From positions 1 through 64,000 of the forward strand of contig NZ_JBANFI010000005.1 in NCBI RefSeq assembly GCF_045055655.1: 64,000 bases of DNA, given 5' to 3'. How positions within the stretch are numbered: position 1 is the stretch's first letter; every line of letters starts with the position of its first letter. The position numbers were made by a program, and so were the translations under genes. This document shows positions 8,597 through 16,276 of the stretch, piece after piece. Source of the DNA: Marinospirillum alkalitolerans (GTDB lineage Bacteria > Pseudomonadota > Gammaproteobacteria > Pseudomonadales > Halomonadaceae). A model generated the notes under the pieces. The model saw only the letters and a list, made by a program, of their open reading frames with translations. It made no database searches and was not told the DNA's origin.

Positions 8597-8660
8597 ATGA
8601 AAGCTCCTTGTTTTGAAAAAGGTGAAGGTGTTGAAAAGCTGCATACAACGAGTGGTGATG
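8510..8660. repeat. 151-bp direct repeat, copy B (HmuY leader)
   Basis: Near-identical partner of 7141-7291. It spans the signal-peptide codons, ribosome site and leader of the second HmuY gene and ends 18 bp before the receptor stop codon. Confidence 0.92.
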
Positions 8661-8678
8661 ACATGGATCCAAGGTTCC

Positions 8679-10733
8679 TTAGAACTGCCCATCAATTCTC
8701 AAGCCGAGATAGATGAAGCGGCCGGGTTTGGGGCTCAAGTCAGCGTGATCATTCAGATCAGGTAAGGCGTCAAACAGATTGTCGATACCGGCGAGCAGCG
8801 TGAAGGGCTGCATTGCGTAGCTGGCGCGCCAGTGCCAGCGCTGCCAAGCTGGCGAGGCTTGGGTATTGGCCGCATCAATATATTCACGGCTTTGCCAGTC
8901 ACCGAGCAGACTCATGCTGAGCGCCTGATAGTGAAAGCTCAGTTCACCTTTCAGCTGATGCTCTGGGCGACGAGTTAATTGATGGCCGGTGTTTGGGTCT
9001 TCGCTTTGCAGCCAGGTATAGCCCAGCTGGAGCTGCCAGTTGGGGTGAGGTTGCCAGTGGGTCGTGATCTCTGTACCCCAGGTGCGTGCTTGATCCAGGT
9101 TTTGGTAGTTATAGATTTCCATACCTTGCTGGCTGCTTGCATTGGGGTCGTATTCGGTCATGATCAGATTTTCTATGCGGTTGTAAAAGAAATTCAGATC
9201 AAGATCAGGCCCAGAAGTGGGTTGCCAATGGCCGCCGATTTGCAGGCTCCAGGACTCTTCTGGCTCCAGGTCTGGATTGCCGATGACCATATAGCCCTTG
9301 TCGCTTTGATCAAAAAAGAAGTAGCGCTCTTTGAGGCCAGGTGTGCGATAGCCGCGTCCAAAACTTAAACGTTGATTCAGATCCCCTTGATCAAAATGGC
9401 GGCGTTGAAAAAATGTCAGGCTGGGTGTGATAAAAGAGCCAAAGTCACTGTCATGCTGGTAGCGCACGCCGGGCAGAAACTCGATTCCATGGCTCAAGTA
9501 GATTTGATTTTGCAGATAGACTTCTAAATTGGTTTGTTCTGCACCGCTTTGGATTTCAGGGTCGCGCTGGACTCCTGATGCGCCCCAGGTTTCTTTAAAC
9601 TGCTCCAGCGTTTCCTGACGCGCCAGCGCTCCAACAGTGATTTGCTGTTGATCCAGCCACCAAAAACTCCATTGGGTTTCTAGGCGCCAGTGCTCGATAT
9701 CGGCTTCGCGGCGCATAATGGGCTGGCGGCTGGCATTCGCCTGACGGTCTTCGGTGACATTAGAAAACAAGGACCAGCTGGCATTGAGGCTCCATTCACC
9801 CTCAAGCGGTGTGCTACGTTGCCAGCCGAATTGTAATCCTGGCTGCTCCACTGTTTCCTGTTTGAGGCTGCGTGCTTCGAGGCCGCCAGGCAGGGCCGTA
9901 GCTTGGCGCTTATTCTTATCTTCGCTCAGCCAGCTGGGGCGCAGGCTAAAACGTCCCAGCTCAGCATGCTGCCAGTTGAGTTGGGCGCTGAGGTTCAACT
10001 GCTCAATGGCATGACCATCCTGTCCAAAAGCGCCAGATCTGAGTGTATAGCCTTCATCGCGACGCCAGTCAGCATGGGCTTCGAACTGTATCGCTTCTCC
10101 AGCTAAAGCAAGGCTGGCTTGAACTTGACCGCGATCGAGTCCATCACCATCGCCTTGGTCACCGAGTGTGCCAGCGGTGGCTTGAATACGATAACCAGAG
10201 CGGCTGGGTTGACGAGTAATAATATGGATGACACCGCCCATCGCTGAAGAGCCATAAAGAGCAGAGGTGGCTCCGCGCACCACTTCAATGCGCTCGACAT
10301 CGGTGATGGCAATTTGAGTGAGATCCACGCTGTTGCCTGTCGAGGCGATGGCAGGTACGCCATTGATCAGAATCAGTACCCGCTCACTATCCAGCCCTTG
10401 CATCCAGACTTCCTGTCCTTCTTTGCCGTGTGTGGTACGCAGGTAAACGCCAGGCAGCTGGCGTAGGGCCTCTGCTAGGTTGCGTGCCTGTTGCCGATCC
10501 AGAGTGCTGCGATCGATCACCTGGGTACGAACAGGGCTGGTTTCAAGACTGCGGGCTGTTCTGGTTCCGGTGACCACCATTGGGCTGAGTTGAGCCGTAT
10601 GCCAACTGGCCGAGTGGCTCTCGGCAGCTGGGTCAGCCGCTTGAATGCTGCCAAAGCCAGACAAGACCAGCAGGGGTAGGCAGCCTAGAGCGCGGGCGAA
10701 TGGAGAAGGTGAAAGAAAAGAATAGCCAGCCAT
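8679..10733 (-). CDS. hmuR: TonB-dependent outer-membrane receptor, probably for heme
   Basis: A 684-aa TonB-dependent receptor. The start at 10733 (MAGYSF) is chosen for its GAGGAG ribosome site and because a signal peptide ending near SIQAADPA follows directly. A TonB-box-like SPMVVTGTR follows, then a plug domain (VRTQVIDRSTL... GVYLRTTHGKEGQEVWMQGLDSERVLILINGVP) and a 22-strand barrel ending in a terminal Phe. It is first in a likely receptor-HmuY-HmuY operon, divergent from hmuSTUV. Heme specificity is inferred from this context; vitamin B12- or siderophore-type receptors share this plug architecture. Confidence 0.9.
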   Translation of the reverse strand: MAGYSFLSPSPFARALGCLPLLVLSGFGSIQAADPAAESHSASWHTAQLSPMVVTGTRTARSLETSPVRTQVIDRSTLDRQQARNLAEALRQLPGVYLRTTHGKEGQEVWMQGLDSERVLILINGVPAIASTGNSVDLTQIAITDVERIEVVRGATSALYGSSAMGGVIHIITRQPSRSGYRIQATAGTLGDQGDGDGLDRGQVQASLALAGEAIQFEAHADWRRDEGYTLRSGAFGQDGHAIEQLNLSAQLNWQHAELGRFSLRPSWLSEDKNKRQATALPGGLEARSLKQETVEQPGLQFGWQRSTPLEGEWSLNASWSLFSNVTEDRQANASRQPIMRREADIEHWRLETQWSFWWLDQQQITVGALARQETLEQFKETWGASGVQRDPEIQSGAEQTNLEVYLQNQIYLSHGIEFLPGVRYQHDSDFGSFITPSLTFFQRRHFDQGDLNQRLSFGRGYRTPGLKERYFFFDQSDKGYMVIGNPDLEPEESWSLQIGGHWQPTSGPDLDLNFFYNRIENLIMTEYDPNASSQQGMEIYNYQNLDQARTWGTEITTHWQPHPNWQLQLGYTWLQSEDPNTGHQLTRRPEHQLKGELSFHYQALSMSLLGDWQSREYIDAANTQASPAWQRWHWRASYAMQPFTLLAGIDNLFDALPDLNDHADLSPKPGRFIYLGLRIDGQF

Positions 10734-10885
10734 GATGCTCCTCAGAATCAGTCGGCACTCAGGTGGTGTTTCGACCAGCAAGAAGACGAAACCGGAGTGG
10801 ATCTGGATGCTTTGGCTGGCTGGAGGCGAGGCCTCATGGCTGGCTAGGGTGGTAAATAATAATCTAAAAGATTCTCTAGTCAATA

Positions 10886-10900
10886 TGAGAATCAAAATCA
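10886..10900. promoter_or_regulatory. Candidate Fur box between the two heme operons
   Basis: TGAGAATCAAAATCA matches the 7-1-7 Fur consensus (TGATAAT-N-ATTATCA) at 11 of 14 positions. It lies in the 307-bp gap between the divergent receptor and hmuS genes, where iron control of both arms is expected. Flanking sequence is AT-rich. Confidence 0.6.
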
Positions 10901-10980
10901 TTGACGAGCAAGCCAAGGCGAGATTAAGCTAGGCGCTAGCCAGCTACAGGATCAACCTCAGCCAGCCATGATCGATTTTG

Positions 10981-10997
10981 GCCTGATGTTTTCAGGC
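10981..10997 (+). other. Stem-loop in the hmuS leader
   Basis: GCCTGA / TCAGGC with a 5-nt loop, about 45 bp before the hmuS ATG, in the likely 5' leader. It may affect message stability or translation. No known riboswitch pattern is seen. Confidence 0.4.
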
Positions 10998-11040
10998 TTT
11001 CTGCATTTCTCCTAAAAAAAGCTGATTATGAGGATTCACT

Positions 11041-12117
11041 ATGTCCACTGCCTTTGCGACGCCAACACACACGCCGAGCGATCTCTACCTTGCTCTACAA
11101 GAAAAACGCGCCCAGCAAGCTCCTGGCTATTTTGTTGATTGGGCGCGTAGCCTGAACACCAGCGAAGGGGCACTACAAGCGGCCCGTATCGGGCAGGAAA
11201 AGGTTTGGCCAATCCGTGATGTGATACAGGTGCTGCGTGCACTGCCCAGTTTAGGGCATGTTTTGGCAATCACACGTAATCTCGGTGTGGTGCATGAGTT
11301 CAAGGGGACTTATCCCGAACCCAAATTGGGCGAAGCGGGCAGCCACCCAACAGGCTTGTTTTTGGATATTGGTGGATTGGATCTGCGCTTGATGCTGAGC
11401 CATTGGTACTGGGGTTGCGCGATTGAAGAAGAAACGCCAAAGGGCACGCGACGCTGTTTACAATTTTTTGATCAATATGGCAGTGCGGTGCATAAAACTT
11501 TTGCGCTAGAAGAAACAGACCTCCAAGCCTGGCAAGCGCTGGTTGAGCAGCACACGGATACTTCAGCTCAGGCAGCGGCCCCTGATTTTTTACCTGAGCC
11601 AGAACCAGAACAGCATCTGCCAGCGACCAGTCCGAGCCAGGTCGAAGCGGAATGGCGGCAGATCAAGGATGTGCATCAGTTCTTCGGTTTGTTGCGTCGT
11701 CATCGCCTCTCACGCTTTGCGGCCTTGCAAAGTGTACCTGCTGATCTGAGTCGTCCGGTCCCTGTGACGGCGTTCAATACACTGGTTGATGCTGCCGCTG
11801 AGGCCAAGATCGAGGTGATGTTTTTTGTCGGCAGCCGGGGTTGCGTGCAGATCTATACCGGCCAGGTCTCGGGCATCAAGCCGATGCGGGGTTGGTTGAA
11901 TCTGTTTGAAGAGAACTTCACCCTGCATGCCAATCCAGAAGAGTTTGCCTATGCCTTTGTCACGCGCAAGCCACAAAGCGGCGGTTGGGTTTCGAGCCTA
12001 GAAGTCTTTAATGCGGCGGGTCAACTTCAGGTGCAGATGTATGGGCGTCGTGATGAAGGGCAGCCAGAACAGGCCGCTTGGACAGCGATGATCAATGCTT
12101 TACCAGATTTAAACTAA
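11041..12117 (+). CDS. hmuS: Hemin-degrading / heme-trafficking factor HmuS
   Basis: A 358-aa cytosolic protein of the HemS/HmuS/ChuS family, which takes heme from the importer and stores or degrades it. The two HemS-type halves are visible: RNLGVVHEFKGTYPEP with SHWYWGCAIEE in the first, and FVGSRGCVQIYTGQVSGIKPMRGWLNLFEENFTLH in the second. They are joined by a Pro/Glu-rich linker at about residues 178-200. A GAGGA ribosome site precedes the ATG. It heads hmuSTUV with 10 bp to hmuT. Confidence 0.93.
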   Translation: MSTAFATPTHTPSDLYLALQEKRAQQAPGYFVDWARSLNTSEGALQAARIGQEKVWPIRDVIQVLRALPSLGHVLAITRNLGVVHEFKGTYPEPKLGEAGSHPTGLFLDIGGLDLRLMLSHWYWGCAIEEETPKGTRRCLQFFDQYGSAVHKTFALEETDLQAWQALVEQHTDTSAQAAAPDFLPEPEPEQHLPATSPSQVEAEWRQIKDVHQFFGLLRRHRLSRFAALQSVPADLSRPVPVTAFNTLVDAAAEAKIEVMFFVGSRGCVQIYTGQVSGIKPMRGWLNLFEENFTLHANPEEFAYAFVTRKPQSGGWVSSLEVFNAAGQLQVQMYGRRDEGQPEQAAWTAMINALPDLN

Positions 12118-12127
12118 GGAGCTTCTT

Positions 12128-12988
12128 ATGCTGCGCTCTGCCCTGCTCGGCTGGCGTGATCGCCTGCTGCTCTTGCTTTTGCTCATTGTTCCGGCAGTGG
12201 CATCTGCCGAGCGCGTCATCAGCCTTGGAGGGGATGTCACTGAGCTGGTGTATGCCTTGGGTGCGGGTGATCGACTGATAGGTCGAGATACCACCAGTCA
12301 ATACCCGCAGGCAGCGCTGGATTTACCCGATGTTGGCTATCTGCGTCAGCTGTCATTGGAAGGCATTCTCTCCTTGCGTCCAGATCTGGTGCTGCTGAGT
12401 GATGCCGCACGGCCAGCGCCCTTGGCTGAGCGGCTGGTGGCGGCTGGGGTGCGTGTGGTGCGTGTGCCTCATCAGCAGGATCTGGCTGGTGTTGAGCACA
12501 AAATCCACGTGATTGCTGAGGCATTATCGCGCCAAGCCGCCGGTGTCGAGCTGATCCGTGCTTTTCAGCAGGATGTGGCGCGCTTGCAACAGGCCACTGA
12601 GGAACATGCTGGATGGCAGGCGGTGTTTATTCTCAACCATGGTGGCATGGGCGCGCCTTTAGTTGCGGGGCAGGGTTCATCCGCAGCGCAAATGCTTGAT
12701 TTAGCGGGAGTGGATAATGCCGCCGCCGCCCTGCAAGGCTATCGCCCTCTAAGTGCAGAGGGCTTGATCCAAGCCCGTCCAGAGGTGGTGATTGTGACTG
12801 AGGCCGGTTTGCGAGCACTGGGAGGCGAGGCAGGTTTATGGCGTCTCCCCGGTGTGCGCCAAACCCCCGCGGGACGTGCAGGGCGTTATCTTGTTGTTGA
12901 TGATTTGGCCTTTCTTGGATTTGGCCCACGCACACCCGATGAGCTAGTGCGCCTTCGGCAGGCGCTGATGGCCTTTTCTTCTTCATGA
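12128..12988 (+). CDS. hmuT: Heme ABC transporter, periplasmic binding protein
   Basis: A 286-aa periplasmic protein with a signal peptide (hydrophobic Leu run, cleavage near ASA-ER). The class III binding-protein core begins ERVISLGGDVTELVYALGAGDRLIGRDTTSQYP; the typical Tyr/His heme ligands of the family would lie in this first domain. It delivers heme from the outer-membrane receptor to HmuUV. A GGAG ribosome site lies before the ATG, 10 bp after hmuS. Confidence 0.93.
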   Translation: MLRSALLGWRDRLLLLLLLIVPAVASAERVISLGGDVTELVYALGAGDRLIGRDTTSQYPQAALDLPDVGYLRQLSLEGILSLRPDLVLLSDAARPAPLAERLVAAGVRVVRVPHQQDLAGVEHKIHVIAEALSRQAAGVELIRAFQQDVARLQQATEEHAGWQAVFILNHGGMGAPLVAGQGSSAAQMLDLAGVDNAAAALQGYRPLSAEGLIQARPEVVIVTEAGLRALGGEAGLWRLPGVRQTPAGRAGRYLVVDDLAFLGFGPRTPDELVRLRQALMAFSSS

Positions 12989-13010
12989 CCATGATCAGTA
13001 GGTAGTTCCG

Positions 13011-14045
13011 TTGAGTATGACAAGATCTTCACGACCGAGTTGGTCGATCACCCAAGCGCTGATCGGCTTAACGCTGATTCTGTTAGCCAGCTTGTTACTG
13101 GCTGCGCAACTGGGTGCTTTATCCTTGGGCCCTTGGCAGGCGCTGACTGGTCAGATGAGCGCGCAAGACTGGCAGCTGTGGAGTGCAATTCGCTTGCCTC
13201 GCCTCGCTTTGGCTTTGTTGGTGGGAGCTAGTTTGGCTCTCGCTGGTGCCGCCATGCAGGGTTTGTTTCGTAATCCCTTAGCTGATCCAGGTTTGCTCGG
13301 TGTGTCCAGCGGAGCGGGGTTTGCAGTGGGTTTATGGATACTGCTGCCGTGGACTGAATGGTTGCCAGAGGTCTGGCAATGGCAGGGGCAGATGATCATG
13401 GCCTGTCTTGGAGGCTGGCTAACCTGCTGGCTGATTTTCCGGCTGGGCCGTGGTGGTCAGGCTTCGATGCTCTGGTTGCTGCTGGCGGGTTTAGCGATTA
13501 ACACCCTCGCCGGTGCCGCCAGCGGCTTGTTGAGTTATCTGGCCGATGATCAGCAGCTACGCCAAATGAGTCTTTGGGGCATGGGTGGGCTGGGCTTTGT
13601 GAGCGGCACGGAACTGCTGTTCGGCTTGCTGCTGATTCTGCCTGGCTTGGGCTTGCTGCTCAGCGTGCGCCGTGATTTGGATGTTCTGCAGCTGGGTGAT
13701 CAGGCGGCCGCCAATAGTGGGTTGAATACCCATGCCCTGCGGCGCAAGGTCGTGCTTGGCACTGCGCTCGCCGTTGGTGGCAGTGTCGCGTTGGCAGGCA
13801 TTATTGGCTTTTTGGGCCTGATGGTGCCGCATCTGTTAAGGATGATTTTTGGCCCAGGTCATCGCTTATTGCTGCCAGCGGCCGCACTGGGTGGCGCAAG
13901 CTTGTTACTGGTGGCTGATGCCTTGGCGCGGACTGTGGCCGCTCCGGCTGAAATCCCCGTAGGTTTGCTGACCAGTTTGCTGGGCGGTCCCTATTTTCTG
14001 TGGATGCTGGCGCGAGGGCGTCAAGCCAGTCAGGAGCGGATATGA
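13011..14045 (+). CDS. hmuU: Heme ABC transporter permease
   Basis: A 344-aa FecCD-type inner-membrane permease with about ten membrane segments. It shows the family loop ARLPRLALALLVGASLALAGAAMQGLFRNPLADPGLLGVSSGA and the coupling-loop region GFLGLMVPHLLRM. The TTG start at 13011 has an AGTAGG about 8 nt upstream; an ATG at 13017 is also possible. It overlaps hmuV by 4 nt. Confidence 0.93.
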   Translation: MSMTRSSRPSWSITQALIGLTLILLASLLLAAQLGALSLGPWQALTGQMSAQDWQLWSAIRLPRLALALLVGASLALAGAAMQGLFRNPLADPGLLGVSSGAGFAVGLWILLPWTEWLPEVWQWQGQMIMACLGGWLTCWLIFRLGRGGQASMLWLLLAGLAINTLAGAASGLLSYLADDQQLRQMSLWGMGGLGFVSGTELLFGLLLILPGLGLLLSVRRDLDVLQLGDQAAANSGLNTHALRRKVVLGTALAVGGSVALAGIIGFLGLMVPHLLRMIFGPGHRLLLPAAALGGASLLLVADALARTVAAPAEIPVGLLTSLLGGPYFLWMLARGRQASQERI

Positions 14046-14821
14046 ACAGCTGCTTAAAAGCCGAAGACCTTGGCCTGTGCACTCGTGGTCACCAGCGCTT
14101 GCAAGGTGTCAGTTTTGCACTGGAGCCGCAAGAGATACTGGTTGTTTGTGGGCCAAATGGTGCGGGCAAATCGACACTACTGGATTTGCTTAGTGGTGAT
14201 CAGCAGCCCACCTGGGGTCAGGTCTGGTTGCAAGATCGACCCCTATCCAGCTTCTCTGCCAGTCAGCAAGCGCATCTGCGCGCACGTCTAGCGCAGGATT
14301 ATCCGGTGCATTTTGATTTTCTGGCTCAGGAGGTCGTCGCTTTTGGCCGCTTTAGCTGGCCAGAGAGTGAGGCAGAAACGCAAGCTATTGTTGCCCAAGC
14401 CATGCAGGCCGCTGGTTGTGCGCATCTGGCTCAACGGGCCATTACCCAGCTTTCAGGTGGTGAGCGTCAGCGTGTTCAGTTGGCCCGCGTGCTGGCGCAG
14501 GTGTGGCAGGTTGAGCAAGGTGTGCTGCTGCTGGATGAGCCTCTTTCAGCGCAGGATCTGGGGCAGCAGCAGTGGATTTTTCGCCAGCTCAAGCAGTTAG
14601 CCCGCCAGAAAAACTGGGGCATTCTCTGTGTTTTGCATGATCTGAACTTGGCGCAGCTCTTTGCTGATCGCGTGTTGCTTTTAGCGCAAGGACAGCAGCT
14701 CGCTTGGGGGCCACCGCAGGAAGTGCTCTGCCTGGAGCGTTTGAGTCTGACCTATCAAGCTGAACTCACGGCTTATCAACATCCACTGAAAGACCACCAA
14801 CTGGTGATGCTGGATGATTAA
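14042..14821 (+). CDS. hmuV: Heme ABC transporter ATP-binding protein
   Basis: A 259-aa ABC ATPase that powers HmuU. Walker A is GPNGAGKST, the signature is LSGGERQR, Walker B is VLLLDEP, and the switch His lies in CVLHDLNLAQ. The start is the ATG at 14042, which overlaps the hmuU stop and has a CAGGAG ribosome site; a longer in-frame ORF would run back into hmuU. Confidence 0.95.
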   Translation: MNSCLKAEDLGLCTRGHQRLQGVSFALEPQEILVVCGPNGAGKSTLLDLLSGDQQPTWGQVWLQDRPLSSFSASQQAHLRARLAQDYPVHFDFLAQEVVAFGRFSWPESEAETQAIVAQAMQAAGCAHLAQRAITQLSGGERQRVQLARVLAQVWQVEQGVLLLDEPLSAQDLGQQQWIFRQLKQLARQKNWGILCVLHDLNLAQLFADRVLLLAQGQQLAWGPPQEVLCLERLSLTYQAELTAYQHPLKDHQLVMLDD

Positions 14822-14824
14822 AAA

Positions 14825-14855
14825 GAGCCTCATTGCAGGGGATGCAGTGAGGCTC
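14825..14855 (+). terminator. Terminator-like hairpin after hmuV
   Basis: A 13-bp stem (GAGCCTCATTGCA with TGCAGTGAGGCTC, one G-T pair) and a 5-nt loop, starting 3 bp after the hmuV stop. No strong U run follows, so termination may be partial. Confidence 0.6.
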
Positions 14856-14877
14856 AATTGAATAATGATAAAAAAGG

Positions 14878-15026
14878 CTAGGAAGCCTCTGATTAACTAC
14901 TGCGCTTGGTCATACTGCGTTGAAATTGGGTCTCAAAATGCTCATTTACTCCGTGTAAACTCCGCTTTTTCGATCAATTTCGCCTTGCCTGACCTGTGCT
15001 CGTGACGTTGATCAGAGGTTCCCTAG
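14878..15026. mobile_element. MITE-like palindromic element, full copy
   Basis: A 149-bp non-coding element bounded by CTAG. It has imperfect 20-bp terminal inverted repeats (17 of 20 match), at 14878-14897 and 15007-15026. Nested palindromes inside include TTGAAATTGG against CAATTTCGCC and TTTAC/GTAAA, so the whole unit can fold into one long hairpin. It lies between the convergent 3' ends of hmuV and lipA, and its right end contains the lipA stop codon. About 55 bp of its left end recurs at 22239. Confidence 0.7.
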
Positions 15027-16066
15027 CCGAGCTGCGTAATCGCGATTCGATCTGGATGTGTTGTGACAGGCACTGCCGCTGGAGCGGCCAATCCCAGATT
15101 ATTCTTCTCAAAAACACGATCTGCGCGATAGCTTGAGCGCACCATTGGGCCAGAAGGAACTTCCATAAAGCCTTTGGCTAAGCCGACTTCACGATAATGG
15201 TTAAACTCTTCTGGTGTGACATAGCGCTCCACTGGAAGGTGGTTCTTGGTCGGGCGTAAATACTGGCCGAGTGTCACAATATCCACGCCAATAGCGCGTA
15301 GGTCATCAAAGGTCTGGAAGATCTCTTCGTCTGTCTCACCCAGTCCAACCATGATGCTGGTTTTGGTGATCACATCAGGACGATACTCTTTTGCATACTC
15401 CAACACACGGAGCGTTTTTTCATAGCCCGCGCGCTTATCACGCACTGGATGGGTCAGGCGGCGTACGGTTTCGACATTCTGCGCAAAAACCTCTAAGCCT
15501 GAATCCAACACGGTTCGAATATGCGCCTCAACGCCGTTAAAGTCGGGCGTCAGGGCCTCAACCACCACTTCAGGCGTTCTGGATTTGATGGCTGCAATAC
15601 AGGCGGCATAGTGAGCAGCACCACCATCGGCCAGATCATCACGATCAACAGACGTCAGCACGATATAGCGCAAGGCCATCAGCTCAACCGATTTGGCGGT
15701 GTTGATCGGCTCATCCTGATCAAGCCAGCCCTTCGGGTTGCCGGTATCGACGGCACAAAAGCGACAAGCACGCGTACACACTGAGCCCATCACCATAATG
15801 GTCGCCGTACCCGAGTTCCAGCATTCGCCAATATTGGGGCAATGGGCTTCTTGGCAGACGGTGCTTAATTTGTGTTCATGCACATTCTTCATCACCGCGT
15901 TAAAACGCTCACCCGCAGGCATTTTGGCGCGCAGCCACTCGGGTTTGCGTGTTGCGGTGTCTTCATTGGCATAGTGAGATTGCTTGATGCCATCTTTGAT
16001 CGCAGCAATCCCTTGCTCGGTTTTAAACTTTTGTCCACTGGAGATACGGGGTTCACTTTGACTCAT
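15023..16066 (-). CDS. lipA: Lipoyl synthase
   Basis: A radical-SAM enzyme that inserts two sulfurs into octanoyl groups on lipoyl domains. At 347 aa it is slightly longer than many. The auxiliary cluster motif CQEAHCPNIGECW and the radical-SAM motif CTRACRFC are both intact. The start at 16066 (MSQSEPR) is chosen; GTG/ATG codons at 16108/16105 are possible, and neither start has a strong ribosome site. The TAG stop lies inside the right terminus of the MITE-like element, so the last residues may have been altered by insertion. lipB is not adjacent. Confidence 0.93.
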   Translation of the reverse strand: MSQSEPRISSGQKFKTEQGIAAIKDGIKQSHYANEDTATRKPEWLRAKMPAGERFNAVMKNVHEHKLSTVCQEAHCPNIGECWNSGTATIMVMGSVCTRACRFCAVDTGNPKGWLDQDEPINTAKSVELMALRYIVLTSVDRDDLADGGAAHYAACIAAIKSRTPEVVVEALTPDFNGVEAHIRTVLDSGLEVFAQNVETVRRLTHPVRDKRAGYEKTLRVLEYAKEYRPDVITKTSIMVGLGETDEEIFQTFDDLRAIGVDIVTLGQYLRPTKNHLPVERYVTPEEFNHYREVGLAKGFMEVPSGPMVRSSYRADRVFEKNNLGLAAPAAVPVTTHPDRIAITQLG

Positions 16067-16276
16067 CGGATGCTGCGCTCCATTGATTGCTCGTGGCGTC
16101 CTCATCACAAGTGGATGAGGATGAATGGGATGCCTCTATTCTAACACTAGTTGATCCTTGAGGATGAGTGGAAGCGCTCAGTCTCTGTGGTGAGATGAAA
16201 GTGATCTATCGATGTGCGATTTTTGTTGCTTCGTCTAGACTTAATCCTAGTTTAACGTTCAACTGGGATGACGATA

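Noticed and set aside
10734..10916. Longer N-terminus for the TonB-dependent receptor
   Set aside because: It would place about 60 residues before the signal peptide and include the Fur-box-like region. The ATG at 10733 has a good ribosome site.
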